A stretch of 64,000 nucleotides of DNA from Chryseobacterium sp. VAUSW3 (GTDB lineage: Bacteria; Bacteroidota; Bacteroidia; Flavobacteriales; Weeksellaceae): assembly GCF_002205795.1 (NCBI RefSeq), contig NZ_NIUY01000001.1, forward strand, positions 992,001 to 1,056,000, read 5' to 3'. Position numbers and translations under genes: made by a program. Positions 25,227 to 32,804 of the stretch are shown here, piece by piece (the first letter of the stretch is position 1; each line of letters opens with the position of its first letter). Under the pieces are notes generated by a model. It made no database searches. It saw only the letters and a program-made list of their open reading frames with translations, and was not told the origin of the DNA.

Positions 25227-25283
25227 CTACATTTAACAACCATAAAGCATACCCTAGATCATCTTAGGCTTCAAGAAAACAAA

Positions 25284-26315
25284 ATGAAATATTCCTTTAA
25301 AAACGATTACTCCGAAGGTGCTCACCCCAGAATTCTGGATGCGCTTACTAAGCATAATCTTACCCAGCAAAGTGGCTATGGGCTTGACGAATATTCGCTT
25401 CAGGCGGCAAAATTCATTATGGAAAAATTTGATGCGCCCAATGCAGCTGTACATTTGGTGTCGGGCGGAACACAGGCCAACCTCACGGTGATTTCTGCTT
25501 TTCTGAGGCCGCATGAAAGTGTGGTTGCTGCCCATACAGGTCATATTTTTACCAATGAATCGGGTGCAATTGAAGCAACCGGTCACAAAATTCATAGTGT
25601 GCAAACCATCGACGGAAAATTGCGCCCCGCAGACGTACAAAATGTGATGAATGAACATCAGAATATTCCGCATCAGTTAAAACAGAGACTCGTTTATATC
25701 TCGAATTCAACAGAAACCGGAACCATTTATTCAAAGCAAGAGCTCCAGGAGCTGTACGAATTCTGCAAGAGCAAAAACCTGATTCTATTTATGGACGGCG
25801 CGCGCCTCGGTCATGCGCTTACCGCGGTAACTAACGATTTAACATTTGCAGAAGTTGCCAAATTTACGGATGCTTTTTATTTGGGTGGCACCAAAAACGG
25901 AGCTTTGATTGGGGAAGCAATTATAATAAATAATCCAGCACTGCAGGATGAATTTGGATTTCATCTTAAGCAGAAAGGTGCATTGCTGGCAAAAGGAAGG
26001 CTTCTGGGGATTCAGTTTCAGGAGTTGATGAGAGATAACCTGTATTTTGAGTTGGCTGATCATGCTAACCGACAGGCGATGAAGATTAAGGCTGCTTTTT
26101 CAGAAATTGGGTGCGATTTCCTTTCTGAAACGTTTACCAATCAAATTTTTCCTGTGTTAAATGCGAAACAGATTGAACTGCTTTCAGAAAATTTCGATTT
26201 TTATATTTGGAAAAAGATCAACAATGAAAAATCTGCCATCCGGTTAATTACTTCCTGGGCAACAACTGATGAAACTGTTGCCGGGTTTATAAACGAAATA
26301 AAAAAACTGAAATGA
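25284..26315 (+). CDS. Low-specificity threonine aldolase / beta-eliminating lyase-family PLP enzyme
   Basis: A 343-residue fold-type I PLP enzyme. Motifs: DYSEGAHPRILDALTKHNLTQQSGYGLDEYS at the N terminus, HLVSGGTQANLTVISAFL (PLP phosphate loop), YISNSTETGTIYSKQEL, LFMDGARLGHAL (Asp contacting the pyridine nitrogen) and FYLGGTKNGALIGEA, with the PLP-binding Lys. Threonine aldolases split threonine to glycine and acetaldehyde; other beta-eliminating activities are possible within the family. Its stop overlaps the start of the M28 peptidase gene (ATGA), so the two are one operon. The unusual leader at 25174-25226 suggests regulated read-through. Confidence 0.88.
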   Translation: MKYSFKNDYSEGAHPRILDALTKHNLTQQSGYGLDEYSLQAAKFIMEKFDAPNAAVHLVSGGTQANLTVISAFLRPHESVVAAHTGHIFTNESGAIEATGHKIHSVQTIDGKLRPADVQNVMNEHQNIPHQLKQRLVYISNSTETGTIYSKQELQELYEFCKSKNLILFMDGARLGHALTAVTNDLTFAEVAKFTDAFYLGGTKNGALIGEAIIINNPALQDEFGFHLKQKGALLAKGRLLGIQFQELMRDNLYFELADHANRQAMKIKAAFSEIGCDFLSETFTNQIFPVLNAKQIELLSENFDFYIWKKINNEKSAIRLITSWATTDETVAGFINEIKKLK

Positions 26316-27655
26316 AAAAAATACTGATTCTGCCGATCGTATTATTGTCCATCGCATTAAGTGCTCAAAAAACGAAAAATGATCCCGAAATTTCAAAATA
26401 TGTGAGTCAGGTTAACAGAGATTCGCTGAAGGCTCATGTCGAAAAGCTTGTTAGTTTCGGGACGCGACATACGATGAGCTCAACTACTGATGCAAAGCGG
26501 GGAATTGGAGCTGCTAGAAACTGGGTGCTTTCAAAATTCCGGAATTATGCCCGGAATGCCAATGGACGAATGGAAGTTTACCTCCAGAATCAGGATTTAA
26601 AACCGGATGGTAAAAGAATTAATAAAGACACAAATCTTGGCAATGCCATTGCGTTTTTGAAAGGTACGGATCCCAATGATAAACGGGTGATCATCATCTC
26701 CGGACATCTTGATTCCAGAGTTTCGGATGTGATGGATGCAGAAAGTTCTGCGCCCGGAGCAAATGACGATGGAAGCGGAGTTGCTGCTGTTATTGAAAGT
26801 GCGAGAGTTTTAAGCAAATCAAAATTCCCGGTTTCAATTCTTTTTGTCGCGGTAAGTGGTGAAGAGCAGGGATTGCTTGGTGCCCGAATGTTGGCTGATA
26901 AAGCAAAAGCAGAGAACTGGGATTTGGAAGCAGTTTTAAACAATGATATGATCGGTAATAACAGTTTTGATGCGGGTAAAAATGTCGGGAAACCAAAACT
27001 ACGGGTGTTCAGTGAAGGATTGTCAGCTTTTGAAACCGAAAAAACAGCAGCAGCGATCAGGAATTTAGGTCTGGAAAACGACGGAGCTGCCCGTCAACTT
27101 GCACGTTATGTGAAAGAAACCGGTGAAAAATACGTGAAAAACATAGATGTTAAACTCATTTACCGTAACGACAGATTTTTACGTGACGGAGATCATACGC
27201 CTTTCGTGAACCATGGTTTTACAGCGGTGCGGTTAACAGATTATTACGAGAATTACGATCATCAACATCAGAACATCAGAACTGAAAATAATAAAAAGTA
27301 TGGTGACCTTATCGAGTTCATGGATTTTGATTATCTGAAAATGAACACGGCTGTGAATATTGCAGTTTTATCCAATCTTGCAAAGTCTGCATCAAAACCT
27401 GAAAATGTAAAAATGGACGTGAAAGAACTTTCAAATTCCACAAAACTTACTTGGGATAAACCACTTTCGGGAAAAATTAAAGGTTATCATATTTTGATTC
27501 GGGAAACCGACCAATCTGTATGGACGGAAAGAATTTTCACTTCAGAAACTTCAATAACAATTCCTTATTCTAAAGATAATTTCCTGTTCGCACTACAAAG
27601 TGTGTCAGCGGATGGAAACGAAAGTTTGCCGGTAATTCCGAAAATAGCCAGATAA
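26312..27655 (+). CDS. Secreted M28-family zinc aminopeptidase with C-terminal FnIII-like domain
   Basis: A 447-residue exported metallopeptidase. Signal peptide MKKILILPIVLLSIALSAQ (1-19). The M28 domain (about 40-355) shows the two-zinc ligands in order: SGHLDSR (His), GANDDGSGVAAVIE (bridging Asp), SGEEQGLLGAR (catalytic and metal Glu), NNDMIG (Asp) and DGDHTPF (His). The last 85 residues (LSNSTKLTWDKPLSGKIKGYHILIRETD...) look like a fibronectin type III domain. No type IX sorting domain (C-terminal Lys-rich beta tail) is evident, so it is probably periplasmic or surface-bound rather than T9SS-secreted. It starts within the aldolase stop codon. Confidence 0.93.
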   Translation: MKKILILPIVLLSIALSAQKTKNDPEISKYVSQVNRDSLKAHVEKLVSFGTRHTMSSTTDAKRGIGAARNWVLSKFRNYARNANGRMEVYLQNQDLKPDGKRINKDTNLGNAIAFLKGTDPNDKRVIIISGHLDSRVSDVMDAESSAPGANDDGSGVAAVIESARVLSKSKFPVSILFVAVSGEEQGLLGARMLADKAKAENWDLEAVLNNDMIGNNSFDAGKNVGKPKLRVFSEGLSAFETEKTAAAIRNLGLENDGAARQLARYVKETGEKYVKNIDVKLIYRNDRFLRDGDHTPFVNHGFTAVRLTDYYENYDHQHQNIRTENNKKYGDLIEFMDFDYLKMNTAVNIAVLSNLAKSASKPENVKMDVKELSNSTKLTWDKPLSGKIKGYHILIRETDQSVWTERIFTSETSITIPYSKDNFLFALQSVSADGNESLPVIPKIAR

Positions 27656-27689
27656 AAAAATCCGCTCTTTGAAAGGGCGGATTTCTTTT
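27654..27689. terminator. Bidirectional terminator between M28 peptidase and fabI
   Basis: Arms AAATCCGC/GCGGATTT (27658-27665, 27677-27684) with A7 before and TTCTTTTTT after, separating convergent genes. Confidence 0.85.
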
Positions 27690-27705
27690 TTATGTTGACT
27701 TGAGA

Positions 27706-28521
27706 TTATCCTTCGAAATCTTCAAATTTATCTACGATTTTCTGGGAAACTCCGGTATTACTGAAACCTCCGTCGTGGAAGAGATTCTGCATTGTTACTT
27801 TTCTGGTAAGGTCTGAGAAAAGACTTACGCAGTAATTCGCACAATCCATTGCATCTGCATTCCCCAGCGGAGACATGCTGTCGGCAAAGTTGAAGAATCC
27901 GCTGATTCCCTTCACACCGGCACCAGCTTTGGTCATTACAGGAGATTGCGAAATGGTATTTACACGAACTTTTCTTTCGCCCCAATAGTAGCCGAAACTT
28001 CTTGCAATACTTTCAAGATAAGACTTGTTGTCGGCCATATCGCCATAATTAGGGAAAGTTCTTTGTGCAGCGATATACGTTAAAGCGAGGATAGAGCCCC
28101 ATTCGTTCATAATATCTTTGTCCCAGGCTGCTTTCATTACTTTATGGAAAGATACAGATGATACATCCCAACCTTTTTCAAGGAAATCATAATTAAGGTC
28201 GGTATACGCTTTTCCTTTTCTAATGTTTACCGACATGCCGATTGAGTGGAGGATAAAATCGATTTTTCCGTATTTTTCTTGTGCATGGGCAAAAAGTTTT
28301 TCCAGGTCTTCTACAGAAGTGGCATCTGCCGGAATAACATCGGAACCTGTTTTTGCAGCAAGTTCATCAATCTCACCCATTCTCATTGCAATTGGTGCAT
28401 TCGAAAGAATAAATTCTGCGCCTTCTTCGTGGCATCTCTCTGCAACCTTCCAGGCGATCGATTGGTCATTCAGCGCTCCGAAAATAATTCCTTTTTTCCC
28501 TTTAAGTAATCCGTATGACAT
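27706..28521 (-). CDS. fabI: Enoyl-[acyl-carrier-protein] reductase (NADH)
   Basis: A 271-residue short-chain dehydrogenase that completes each fatty-acid elongation round. Seen: the N-terminal glycine region LLKGKKGIIFGALNDQSIAWKVAERCHEEGAEFILSN, in FabI form rather than the classical TGxxxGIG; DFILHSIGMSV; LTYIAAQRTFPNYGDMADNK with the Tyr-x6-Lys catalytic pair; and VRVNTISQSPVMTKAGAGVKG. The start at 28521 (MSYGLLKG) is 8 codons inside the longest frame. The longer form would begin within the promoter (-7 element at 28544-28551). Likely triclosan-type inhibitor target class by family. Confidence 0.95.
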   Translation of the reverse strand: MSYGLLKGKKGIIFGALNDQSIAWKVAERCHEEGAEFILSNAPIAMRMGEIDELAAKTGSDVIPADATSVEDLEKLFAHAQEKYGKIDFILHSIGMSVNIRKGKAYTDLNYDFLEKGWDVSSVSFHKVMKAAWDKDIMNEWGSILALTYIAAQRTFPNYGDMADNKSYLESIARSFGYYWGERKVRVNTISQSPVMTKAGAGVKGISGFFNFADSMSPLGNADAMDCANYCVSLFSDLTRKVTMQNLFHDGGFSNTGVSQKIVDKFEDFEG

Positions 28522-28543
28522 AATAGTTCTATTTAATTGCAAC

Positions 28544-28551
28544 AAATTTAG
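28544..28551 (-). promoter_or_regulatory. -7 promoter element for fabI
   Basis: Minus strand TAAATTTG, 22 bases upstream of the ATG at 28521. Confidence 0.6.
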
Positions 28552-28571
28552 AATATTTATTGTTTAAAGCA

Positions 28572-28602
28572 TAAAAAAAGAGAACCATTTTCACGGTTCT
28601 CC
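28572..28602 (-). terminator. Intrinsic terminator after the LEA-like gene
   Basis: Arms GAGAACC/GGTTCTC (28580-28586, 28595-28601), followed by T7 on the minus strand. Confidence 0.82.
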
Positions 28603-28623
28603 TTCCTAACTATATGAAATTGC

Positions 28624-28923
28624 TTAATTGGTGCTCTTGTTCCATTCTGCTTTTACATCTTCGCCTGCGTCTTTTACATTATCTACAGCGTCTTCAGTCC
28701 AGTCTTTGGTTTTTTCCCACGCGTCGGAAACAGCGTCTTTGGTATCTTCCCAAGCATCAGAAATATTATCTTTTGCTCGTTCCATCCAACCTTGTGCTGT
28801 TGGAGTTTCATTTCTGTCGCGCTGTTCGCGGATATAATCCTTAGCTCTGTCTGCATAATCGTTTACGGTCCACTTTGCTTTGTTAACAGCGTTTTCTGCG
28901 TTGTTATAATCTTGTCTGTCCAT
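28624..28923 (-). CDS. LEA-like protein with 11-residue repeats
   Basis: A 99-residue, highly charged soluble protein without signal peptide. Residues 54-97 form four consecutive 11-residue units: ISDAWEDTKDA, VSDAWEKTKDW, TEDAVDNVKDA and GEDVKAEWNKS. This periodicity is that of group-3 LEA and apolipoprotein-type amphipathic helices, which protect membranes or proteins under desiccation or osmotic stress. The first half (AENAVNKAKWTVNDYADRAKDYI) shows a weaker version of the same pattern. I do not know a specific family. It is a single gene with its own terminator; a stress role is inference from composition. Confidence 0.8.
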   Translation of the reverse strand: MDRQDYNNAENAVNKAKWTVNDYADRAKDYIREQRDRNETPTAQGWMERAKDNISDAWEDTKDAVSDAWEKTKDWTEDAVDNVKDAGEDVKAEWNKSTN

Positions 28924-29076
28924 AATAATAATTTTAAATTAATGATTTGGTGAATAATTTAATTTGATATTATGTTAAGTACCAACAATTATTCCGCTTT
29001 AGATTAATGGATGTTAAAAGTTTAATAAAGTTTTATTAAATATTTCCTTTAATTTTATCCGAATATTGAGAATACG

Positions 29077-29634
29077 ATGGAAAAAATCCGCTGCAGTTGG
29101 TGCGAAAAAGACGATTTGTACAGAGCTTATCATGATAATGAATGGGGAAAACCCGTCTATAATGATAAGACCATTTTCGAATTTCTCGTGCTTGAAAGCT
29201 TTCAGGCCGGACTTTCATGGTACACGATTCTGAAAAAGCGTGAAAATTTTAAACTTGCTTTGGATGATTTTAATTATCAAAAAATCGCAGAATATTCCTC
29301 TGAAAAAACGGAAGAACTGATGCAGAACCCCGGAATCATCCGTAACCGCCTGAAAATTTTGGCAACGGTGAATAACGCGAAAAGATTTTTGGAAGTTCAG
29401 AAAGAGTTCGGGACTTTCTCAGAGTATATCTGGAGTTTCGTCGGCGGAAAACCAATCATTAACCATCCGAAAACATTAAAAGACGTACCGGCGACAAGCG
29501 AAATTTCCGATGCTTTGGCAAAAGATTTAAAGAAACGTGGTTTCAAATTTCTTGGTTCCACAGTTGTTTACGCGCACATGCAGGCAACGGGAATGGTGAA
29601 TGATCATTTGCTGGATTGCTGGGTCCGGAATTAA
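29077..29634 (+). CDS. tag: DNA-3-methyladenine glycosylase I
   Basis: A 185-residue base-excision repair enzyme that removes 3-methyladenine. The HhH-superfamily Tag signatures are complete. The zinc ligands are Cys6 in RCSWC and His in YRAYHDNEWG, with a C-terminal His and Cys in MVNDHLLDCW. KTIFEFLVLESFQAGLSWYTILKKRENF and MQNPGIIRNRLKI form the binding pocket. Length matches E. coli Tag. A monocistronic gene between the LEA-like gene and a bidirectional terminator. Confidence 0.96.
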   Translation: MEKIRCSWCEKDDLYRAYHDNEWGKPVYNDKTIFEFLVLESFQAGLSWYTILKKRENFKLALDDFNYQKIAEYSSEKTEELMQNPGIIRNRLKILATVNNAKRFLEVQKEFGTFSEYIWSFVGGKPIINHPKTLKDVPATSEISDALAKDLKKRGFKFLGSTVVYAHMQATGMVNDHLLDCWVRN

Positions 29635-29671
29635 TAAAAAAAATCCGGCAAGTTTCCCGGCCGGATTTTAA
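29635..29671. terminator. Bidirectional terminator between tag and the nucleoside phosphorylase gene
   Basis: Arms AAATCCGG/CCGGATTT (29641-29648, 29661-29668), A-tract and T-tract flanks. Confidence 0.82.
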
Positions 29672-29686
29672 AGTTTAGTAACTTTT

Positions 29687-30541
29687 TTATTTTATAATTC
29701 TCTCTAAAACCCACTCGATCATATTTTTTTCTGAAGCGTGATGGTCCGCAGAAAACTCGCCGCGTCTTCTGTTGGCAATTACAGCGTTCACGGTTAATGC
29801 TTTATGGCCTAATAATTTGGCCAAACCATAAATTGCAGAGGTTTCCATCTCGAAATTGGTGATGCCCAGATCATTTAAAGTTTCCAGAAATTTATCGTCG
29901 AGCGCTTTTAAACGGAGCTGCCTGCCCTGTGGAGCATAAAATCCAGGGAATGTTGCAGTATTTCCATGGTATTTGGCGTCTTTGTAATAATCAGCAATAT
30001 CTTCCGCCCAATCGGAGAAATATAACATTGGTTTTATTTTTTGATAAGGGAATTTATCTAAAAAGTTCTTCGAAAATTCGTTCTCAAAATGATAATCCTG
30101 ATAGAAATGAAGCAGCCCATCCAGTCCCACAACATTTTGGGTTACCAGCATGTTATCAACTTCTACATCAGGATTTACGCTGCCGCAAGTTCCTAAACGG
30201 AAAAGCTGAAGTGATTTGTGTTCACTTTTGAATTCTTTTTCTTTAAGATCGATATTCACCAGTGCGTCGAGCTCATTCATCACGATATCGATGTTTTCGG
30301 TACCGATTCCGGTTGACATTACGGTAATTCTCTCGCCACGCAAAGTGCCGGTGTGGGTGTAGAATTCTCTTTTATTTTTCTGAATTTCAATTTTGTCAAA
30401 ATATTTTGACACTTTCGGTACACGGTCCGGATCGCCAACAAGAATGATTTTTTCCGCAAGGTCTTCGGGTAAAAGATTCAGGTGATAAACGCTTCCATCT
30501 GGATTAAGAACCAGTTCGGAAGCTGCTAATTTATTAAGCAT
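29687..30541 (-). CDS. Nucleoside phosphorylase (uridine phosphorylase-like)
   Basis: A 284-residue NP-I family enzyme that splits a nucleoside with phosphate to free base and ribose-1-phosphate. Motifs: IILVGDPDRVPKVSKYFDKIE (phosphate site GDPxR), VMSTGIGTENIDIVMNELDALV, FRLGTCGSVNPDVEVDNML (the RxGTCG motif) and NFEMETSAIYGLAKLLGHKAL, with the ribose-binding MET. It resembles uridine phosphorylases most, but is longer than E. coli Udp, and substrate choice cannot be fixed from sequence. Downstream it meets the tag terminator; no consensus promoter is visible upstream. Confidence 0.9.
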   Translation of the reverse strand: MLNKLAASELVLNPDGSVYHLNLLPEDLAEKIILVGDPDRVPKVSKYFDKIEIQKNKREFYTHTGTLRGERITVMSTGIGTENIDIVMNELDALVNIDLKEKEFKSEHKSLQLFRLGTCGSVNPDVEVDNMLVTQNVVGLDGLLHFYQDYHFENEFSKNFLDKFPYQKIKPMLYFSDWAEDIADYYKDAKYHGNTATFPGFYAPQGRQLRLKALDDKFLETLNDLGITNFEMETSAIYGLAKLLGHKALTVNAVIANRRRGEFSADHHASEKNMIEWVLERIIK

Positions 30542-30560
30542 AATATTATTGTTTTAAATT

Positions 30561-30590
30561 AAAAAATCCTTTTAAAAAAAAGGAATTTAA
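30561..30590 (-). terminator. Probable terminator after the SUI1-family gene
   Basis: Arms TCCTTT/AAAGGA (30567-30572, 30579-30584) with an A/T loop; on the minus strand it is followed by TTTTTTAATTT. It is AU-rich and therefore weaker than others here. Confidence 0.5.
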
Positions 30591-30631
30591 AGGTACGGAG
30601 AATTTTTGGGGTAATGAAACAATGTCTGGAA

Positions 30632-30964
30632 TTATCCGCCGACACGCTTGGTTTTGTATCCCATGTCCTGAAGGATTTTCATGATTTTATCGCGGTTATC
30701 TCCCTGGATTACAATGATTCCGTCCTTTGCAGAACCGCCGATTCCCAAAGTGGTTTTTATTTTCTTAGAAATATTTTTCAATTCTTCCTCAGTTCCTTCA
30801 AAACCTTCGATTAAGGTCACCGGCTTACCGTTTCTGCCTTTTTTTTCAAACTTGCATACAAGCGGCTCTTTCTGTAAAGACTTTACAGTTGCTTCTTCAG
30901 GCATTTCGAAATCCTGTTCTTCATGTTCCGGGAAAAGGTTTTTCAGTTGGTCGCGTAAATCCAT
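30632..30964 (-). CDS. SUI1/YciH-family translation-initiation-like protein
   Basis: A 110-residue protein homologous to eukaryotic eIF1 and E. coli YciH. The eIF1 fold covers about 35-110: LVCKFEKKGRNGKPVTLIEGFEG, IKTTLGIGGSAKDGIIVIQGD and IMKILQDMGYKTKRVGG, with the Gly-Gly-Ser loop intact. Bacterial members are thought to affect start-site fidelity; direct function here is unknown. The -7 element ends five bases before the ATG, so the mRNA may be nearly leaderless. Confidence 0.92.
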   Translation of the reverse strand: MDLRDQLKNLFPEHEEQDFEMPEEATVKSLQKEPLVCKFEKKGRNGKPVTLIEGFEGTEEELKNISKKIKTTLGIGGSAKDGIIVIQGDNRDKIMKILQDMGYKTKRVGG

Positions 30965-30968
30965 AAAG

Positions 30969-30976
30969 CAAATTTA
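30969..30976 (-). promoter_or_regulatory. -7 promoter element immediately before the SUI1-family gene
   Basis: Minus strand TAAATTTG ends at 30969; the ATG starts at 30964. A start about 5 bases downstream of the element would coincide with the ATG. Confidence 0.55.
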
Positions 30977-31067
30977 ATATTTTTTGTACATCATAATGCT
31001 ATTTTCAGGCAAAGCAATGTTTAAAACCCTATGAAGAGTACTAAATATTTGTTAAAACTAAAGTTTG

Positions 31068-31085
31068 GTTCGGTTTGTTCCGAAC
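31068..31085. promoter_or_regulatory. Candidate operator: GTTCGG-N6-CCGAAC palindrome
   Basis: Perfect 6-base arms at 31068-31073 and 31080-31085, lying 8 bases upstream of the -7 element of the regulator-efflux operon, where the -33 region would be. A site for repression by the downstream GbsR/MarR protein is the simplest reading. Confidence 0.5.
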
Positions 31086-31093
31086 TAATATTT

Positions 31094-31101
31094 TATATTT
31101 G
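31094..31101 (+). promoter_or_regulatory. -7 promoter element of the RND efflux operon
   Basis: TATATTTG, 15 bases before the ATG of the regulator gene at 31117. Confidence 0.62.
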
Positions 31102-31116
31102 TGGCATAAAATACAA

Positions 31117-31572
31117 ATGAAACAGTCGCTGGAACTTAATAAAGAGATTTTTCGGGAGATGGTGAAATTCTATGGGGAGACCCTGAATATCCCGCCACTC
31201 GCTGCAAAAATATACGCCTATCTTATTTTCGATTTCGAGAAAAAGGGGATTTGCTTTGATGAGTTTGTACATGTTTTCGCTGCCAGTAAAAGTTCGGTTT
31301 CTGCGAATATTAACTTGCTTCTAAACGCCAAATTAATCAATGATTTCAACACCATAAAGGAGAGAAAAAGGTTTTTCCGGATCAACGAGAATTACATCAA
31401 CATCCGTTTCGAAGAAATCATCAGTAAAATGAAAAAAGAAATATTGATCTTGGATCAGCTCAACGAGTTCCGTAAGAGTAAAGATCAGGAAGAATTTCAG
31501 AAATTCGAAATCTACAGAAGCTTATTAATTAAGAATATTAAAAATATTGAAGAAACCCTCCATAAAATTTAA
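31117..31572 (+). CDS. GbsR/MarR-family transcriptional regulator of the RND operon
   Basis: A 151-residue winged-helix protein: EIFREMVKFYGETLNIPPLAAKIYAYLIF, the recognition region FDEFVHVFAASKSSVSANINLLLNAKLI, the wing KERKRFFRINENYI, and a long C-terminal coiled dimerisation helix. This is the GbsR subgroup of MarR-like regulators. The ATG at 31117 was preferred to 31075 because the promoter and palindrome lie in that extension. It is two bases upstream of the adaptor gene and thus the first gene of the efflux operon, a layout usual for local repressors. The ligand is unknown. Confidence 0.88.
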   Translation: MKQSLELNKEIFREMVKFYGETLNIPPLAAKIYAYLIFDFEKKGICFDEFVHVFAASKSSVSANINLLLNAKLINDFNTIKERKRFFRINENYINIRFEEIISKMKKEILILDQLNEFRKSKDQEEFQKFEIYRSLLIKNIKNIEETLHKI

Positions 31573-31574
31573 GT

Positions 31575-32804
31575 ATGAAAAATAAATTAATCATTATTTC
31601 CCTGTCTTTGCTATCGGTATTTTCCTGTAAAAAGACAGAGGAGAAAAAGCCTGAAGGCCCTAAAGAAGTTCCTGTTGTTGAAGTGCAGGAAAGAAATGTC
31701 ACGGGATATCAGTCATTCCCAGCTTCCATTCAGGGGCGTGTTAATAATGATGTTCGTGCAAAAATTCAGGGTTATATCACACAGGTTTTGGTAGATGAGG
31801 GCCAGTATGTTACTAAAGGCCAGCCACTTTTCAGACTGGAAACCAATACGCTTAACCAATCTGCAGATGCAGCACGGGCAGGAATTGGGGCGGCACAGTC
31901 CGGTGTTGCTGCAGCAAAAGCAAATGTAAGTGCTGCGCAGGCCGCGGTAAATGCATCGCAGGTAGAGGTTAACAAACTTATTCCTCTGGTTCAGAAAAAT
32001 ATTATCAGCCCAGTACAGCTGGAAACAGCAAAAGCAAATTTATCGCGTGCACAGGCGCAGCTGGCACAGGCACAGGCGGCCCAGGCACAGGCGGCGGCAG
32101 GTGTTTCTCAGGCTTCGGCAAATTACAAAGGTGTTCAGGCCAATATTGATTATTCTGTAATCCGGGCGCCTATTTCAGGAGTTCTGGGCAAACTGCCGTT
32201 CAGAGTGGGAAGTTTGGTTGGTCCCAACGACCCGACTCCTTTAACCACTGTTTCGGATACGAGTGAGATTTTCGCATACTTTTCAATGAATGAAAGAGAA
32301 TATCTTGATTTCCTGGAAAATGCTTATGGTGCTACGGTTCCGGAAAAATTAAGAAATATGCCAATGGTGGAGCTTGAACTTGCCAATGGAAGTCTTTACG
32401 GAGAAAAAGGAAAAATTGAAGCCGCAACCGGACAGATTGATCCGACCACAGGTACTATTCAGTTCCGGGTGTCTTTTACCAATGCATCAAAACTGCTGAG
32501 CAACGGAAACAGCGGAACAATTAAAGTCCCAAAATTATATAATAAGGCTCTTGTGGTACCGGAAAGTGCAACTTTTGAACAGCAGGGTTTGGTCTACGTC
32601 TTTAAAGTTGAAAAGGATACCGCTAAGAATGTGATGATCGGAGTTACAGACCGTGTGAATAATCTGGTCGTCGTAAAAGACGGCATTAAAAAAGGTGAGA
32701 AAATTGTGGCTCAGGGCGTAGGTACATTAAAACCCGGAACTGCGGTAAAACCTAAACCAGCAAATTTCGATGAGATTGTTAACGCTATAAAACCGATTTT
32801 CTAA
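31575..32804 (+). CDS. RND efflux periplasmic adaptor (membrane fusion) lipoprotein
   Basis: A 409-residue lipoprotein with signal MKNKLIIISLSLLSVFSC (Cys18). Domains: a lipoyl half near 45-85 (VRAKIQGYITQVLVDEGQYVTKGQPLFRLE), a long Ala/Gln-rich coiled-coil hairpin (about 95-190), the second lipoyl half and beta-barrel (YSVIRAPISGVLGKLPFRVGSLVGP...), and a membrane-proximal domain ending TAVKPKP. This matches AcrA/MexA-type adaptors of the HAE1 branch. It links the inner membrane pump to the outer membrane channel. The stop and the permease ATG overlap by one base (TAATG). Confidence 0.94.
   Translation: MKNKLIIISLSLLSVFSCKKTEEKKPEGPKEVPVVEVQERNVTGYQSFPASIQGRVNNDVRAKIQGYITQVLVDEGQYVTKGQPLFRLETNTLNQSADAARAGIGAAQSGVAAAKANVSAAQAAVNASQVEVNKLIPLVQKNIISPVQLETAKANLSRAQAQLAQAQAAQAQAAAGVSQASANYKGVQANIDYSVIRAPISGVLGKLPFRVGSLVGPNDPTPLTTVSDTSEIFAYFSMNEREYLDFLENAYGATVPEKLRNMPMVELELANGSLYGEKGKIEAATGQIDPTTGTIQFRVSFTNASKLLSNGNSGTIKVPKLYNKALVVPESATFEQQGLVYVFKVEKDTAKNVMIGVTDRVNNLVVVKDGIKKGEKIVAQGVGTLKPGTAVKPKPANFDEIVNAIKPIF

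Noticed and set aside
28941-29076. AT-rich gap between the LEA-like gene and tag as a possible regulatory RNA
   Set aside because: No hairpin with a T-tract and no full TAnnTTTG element on either strand.
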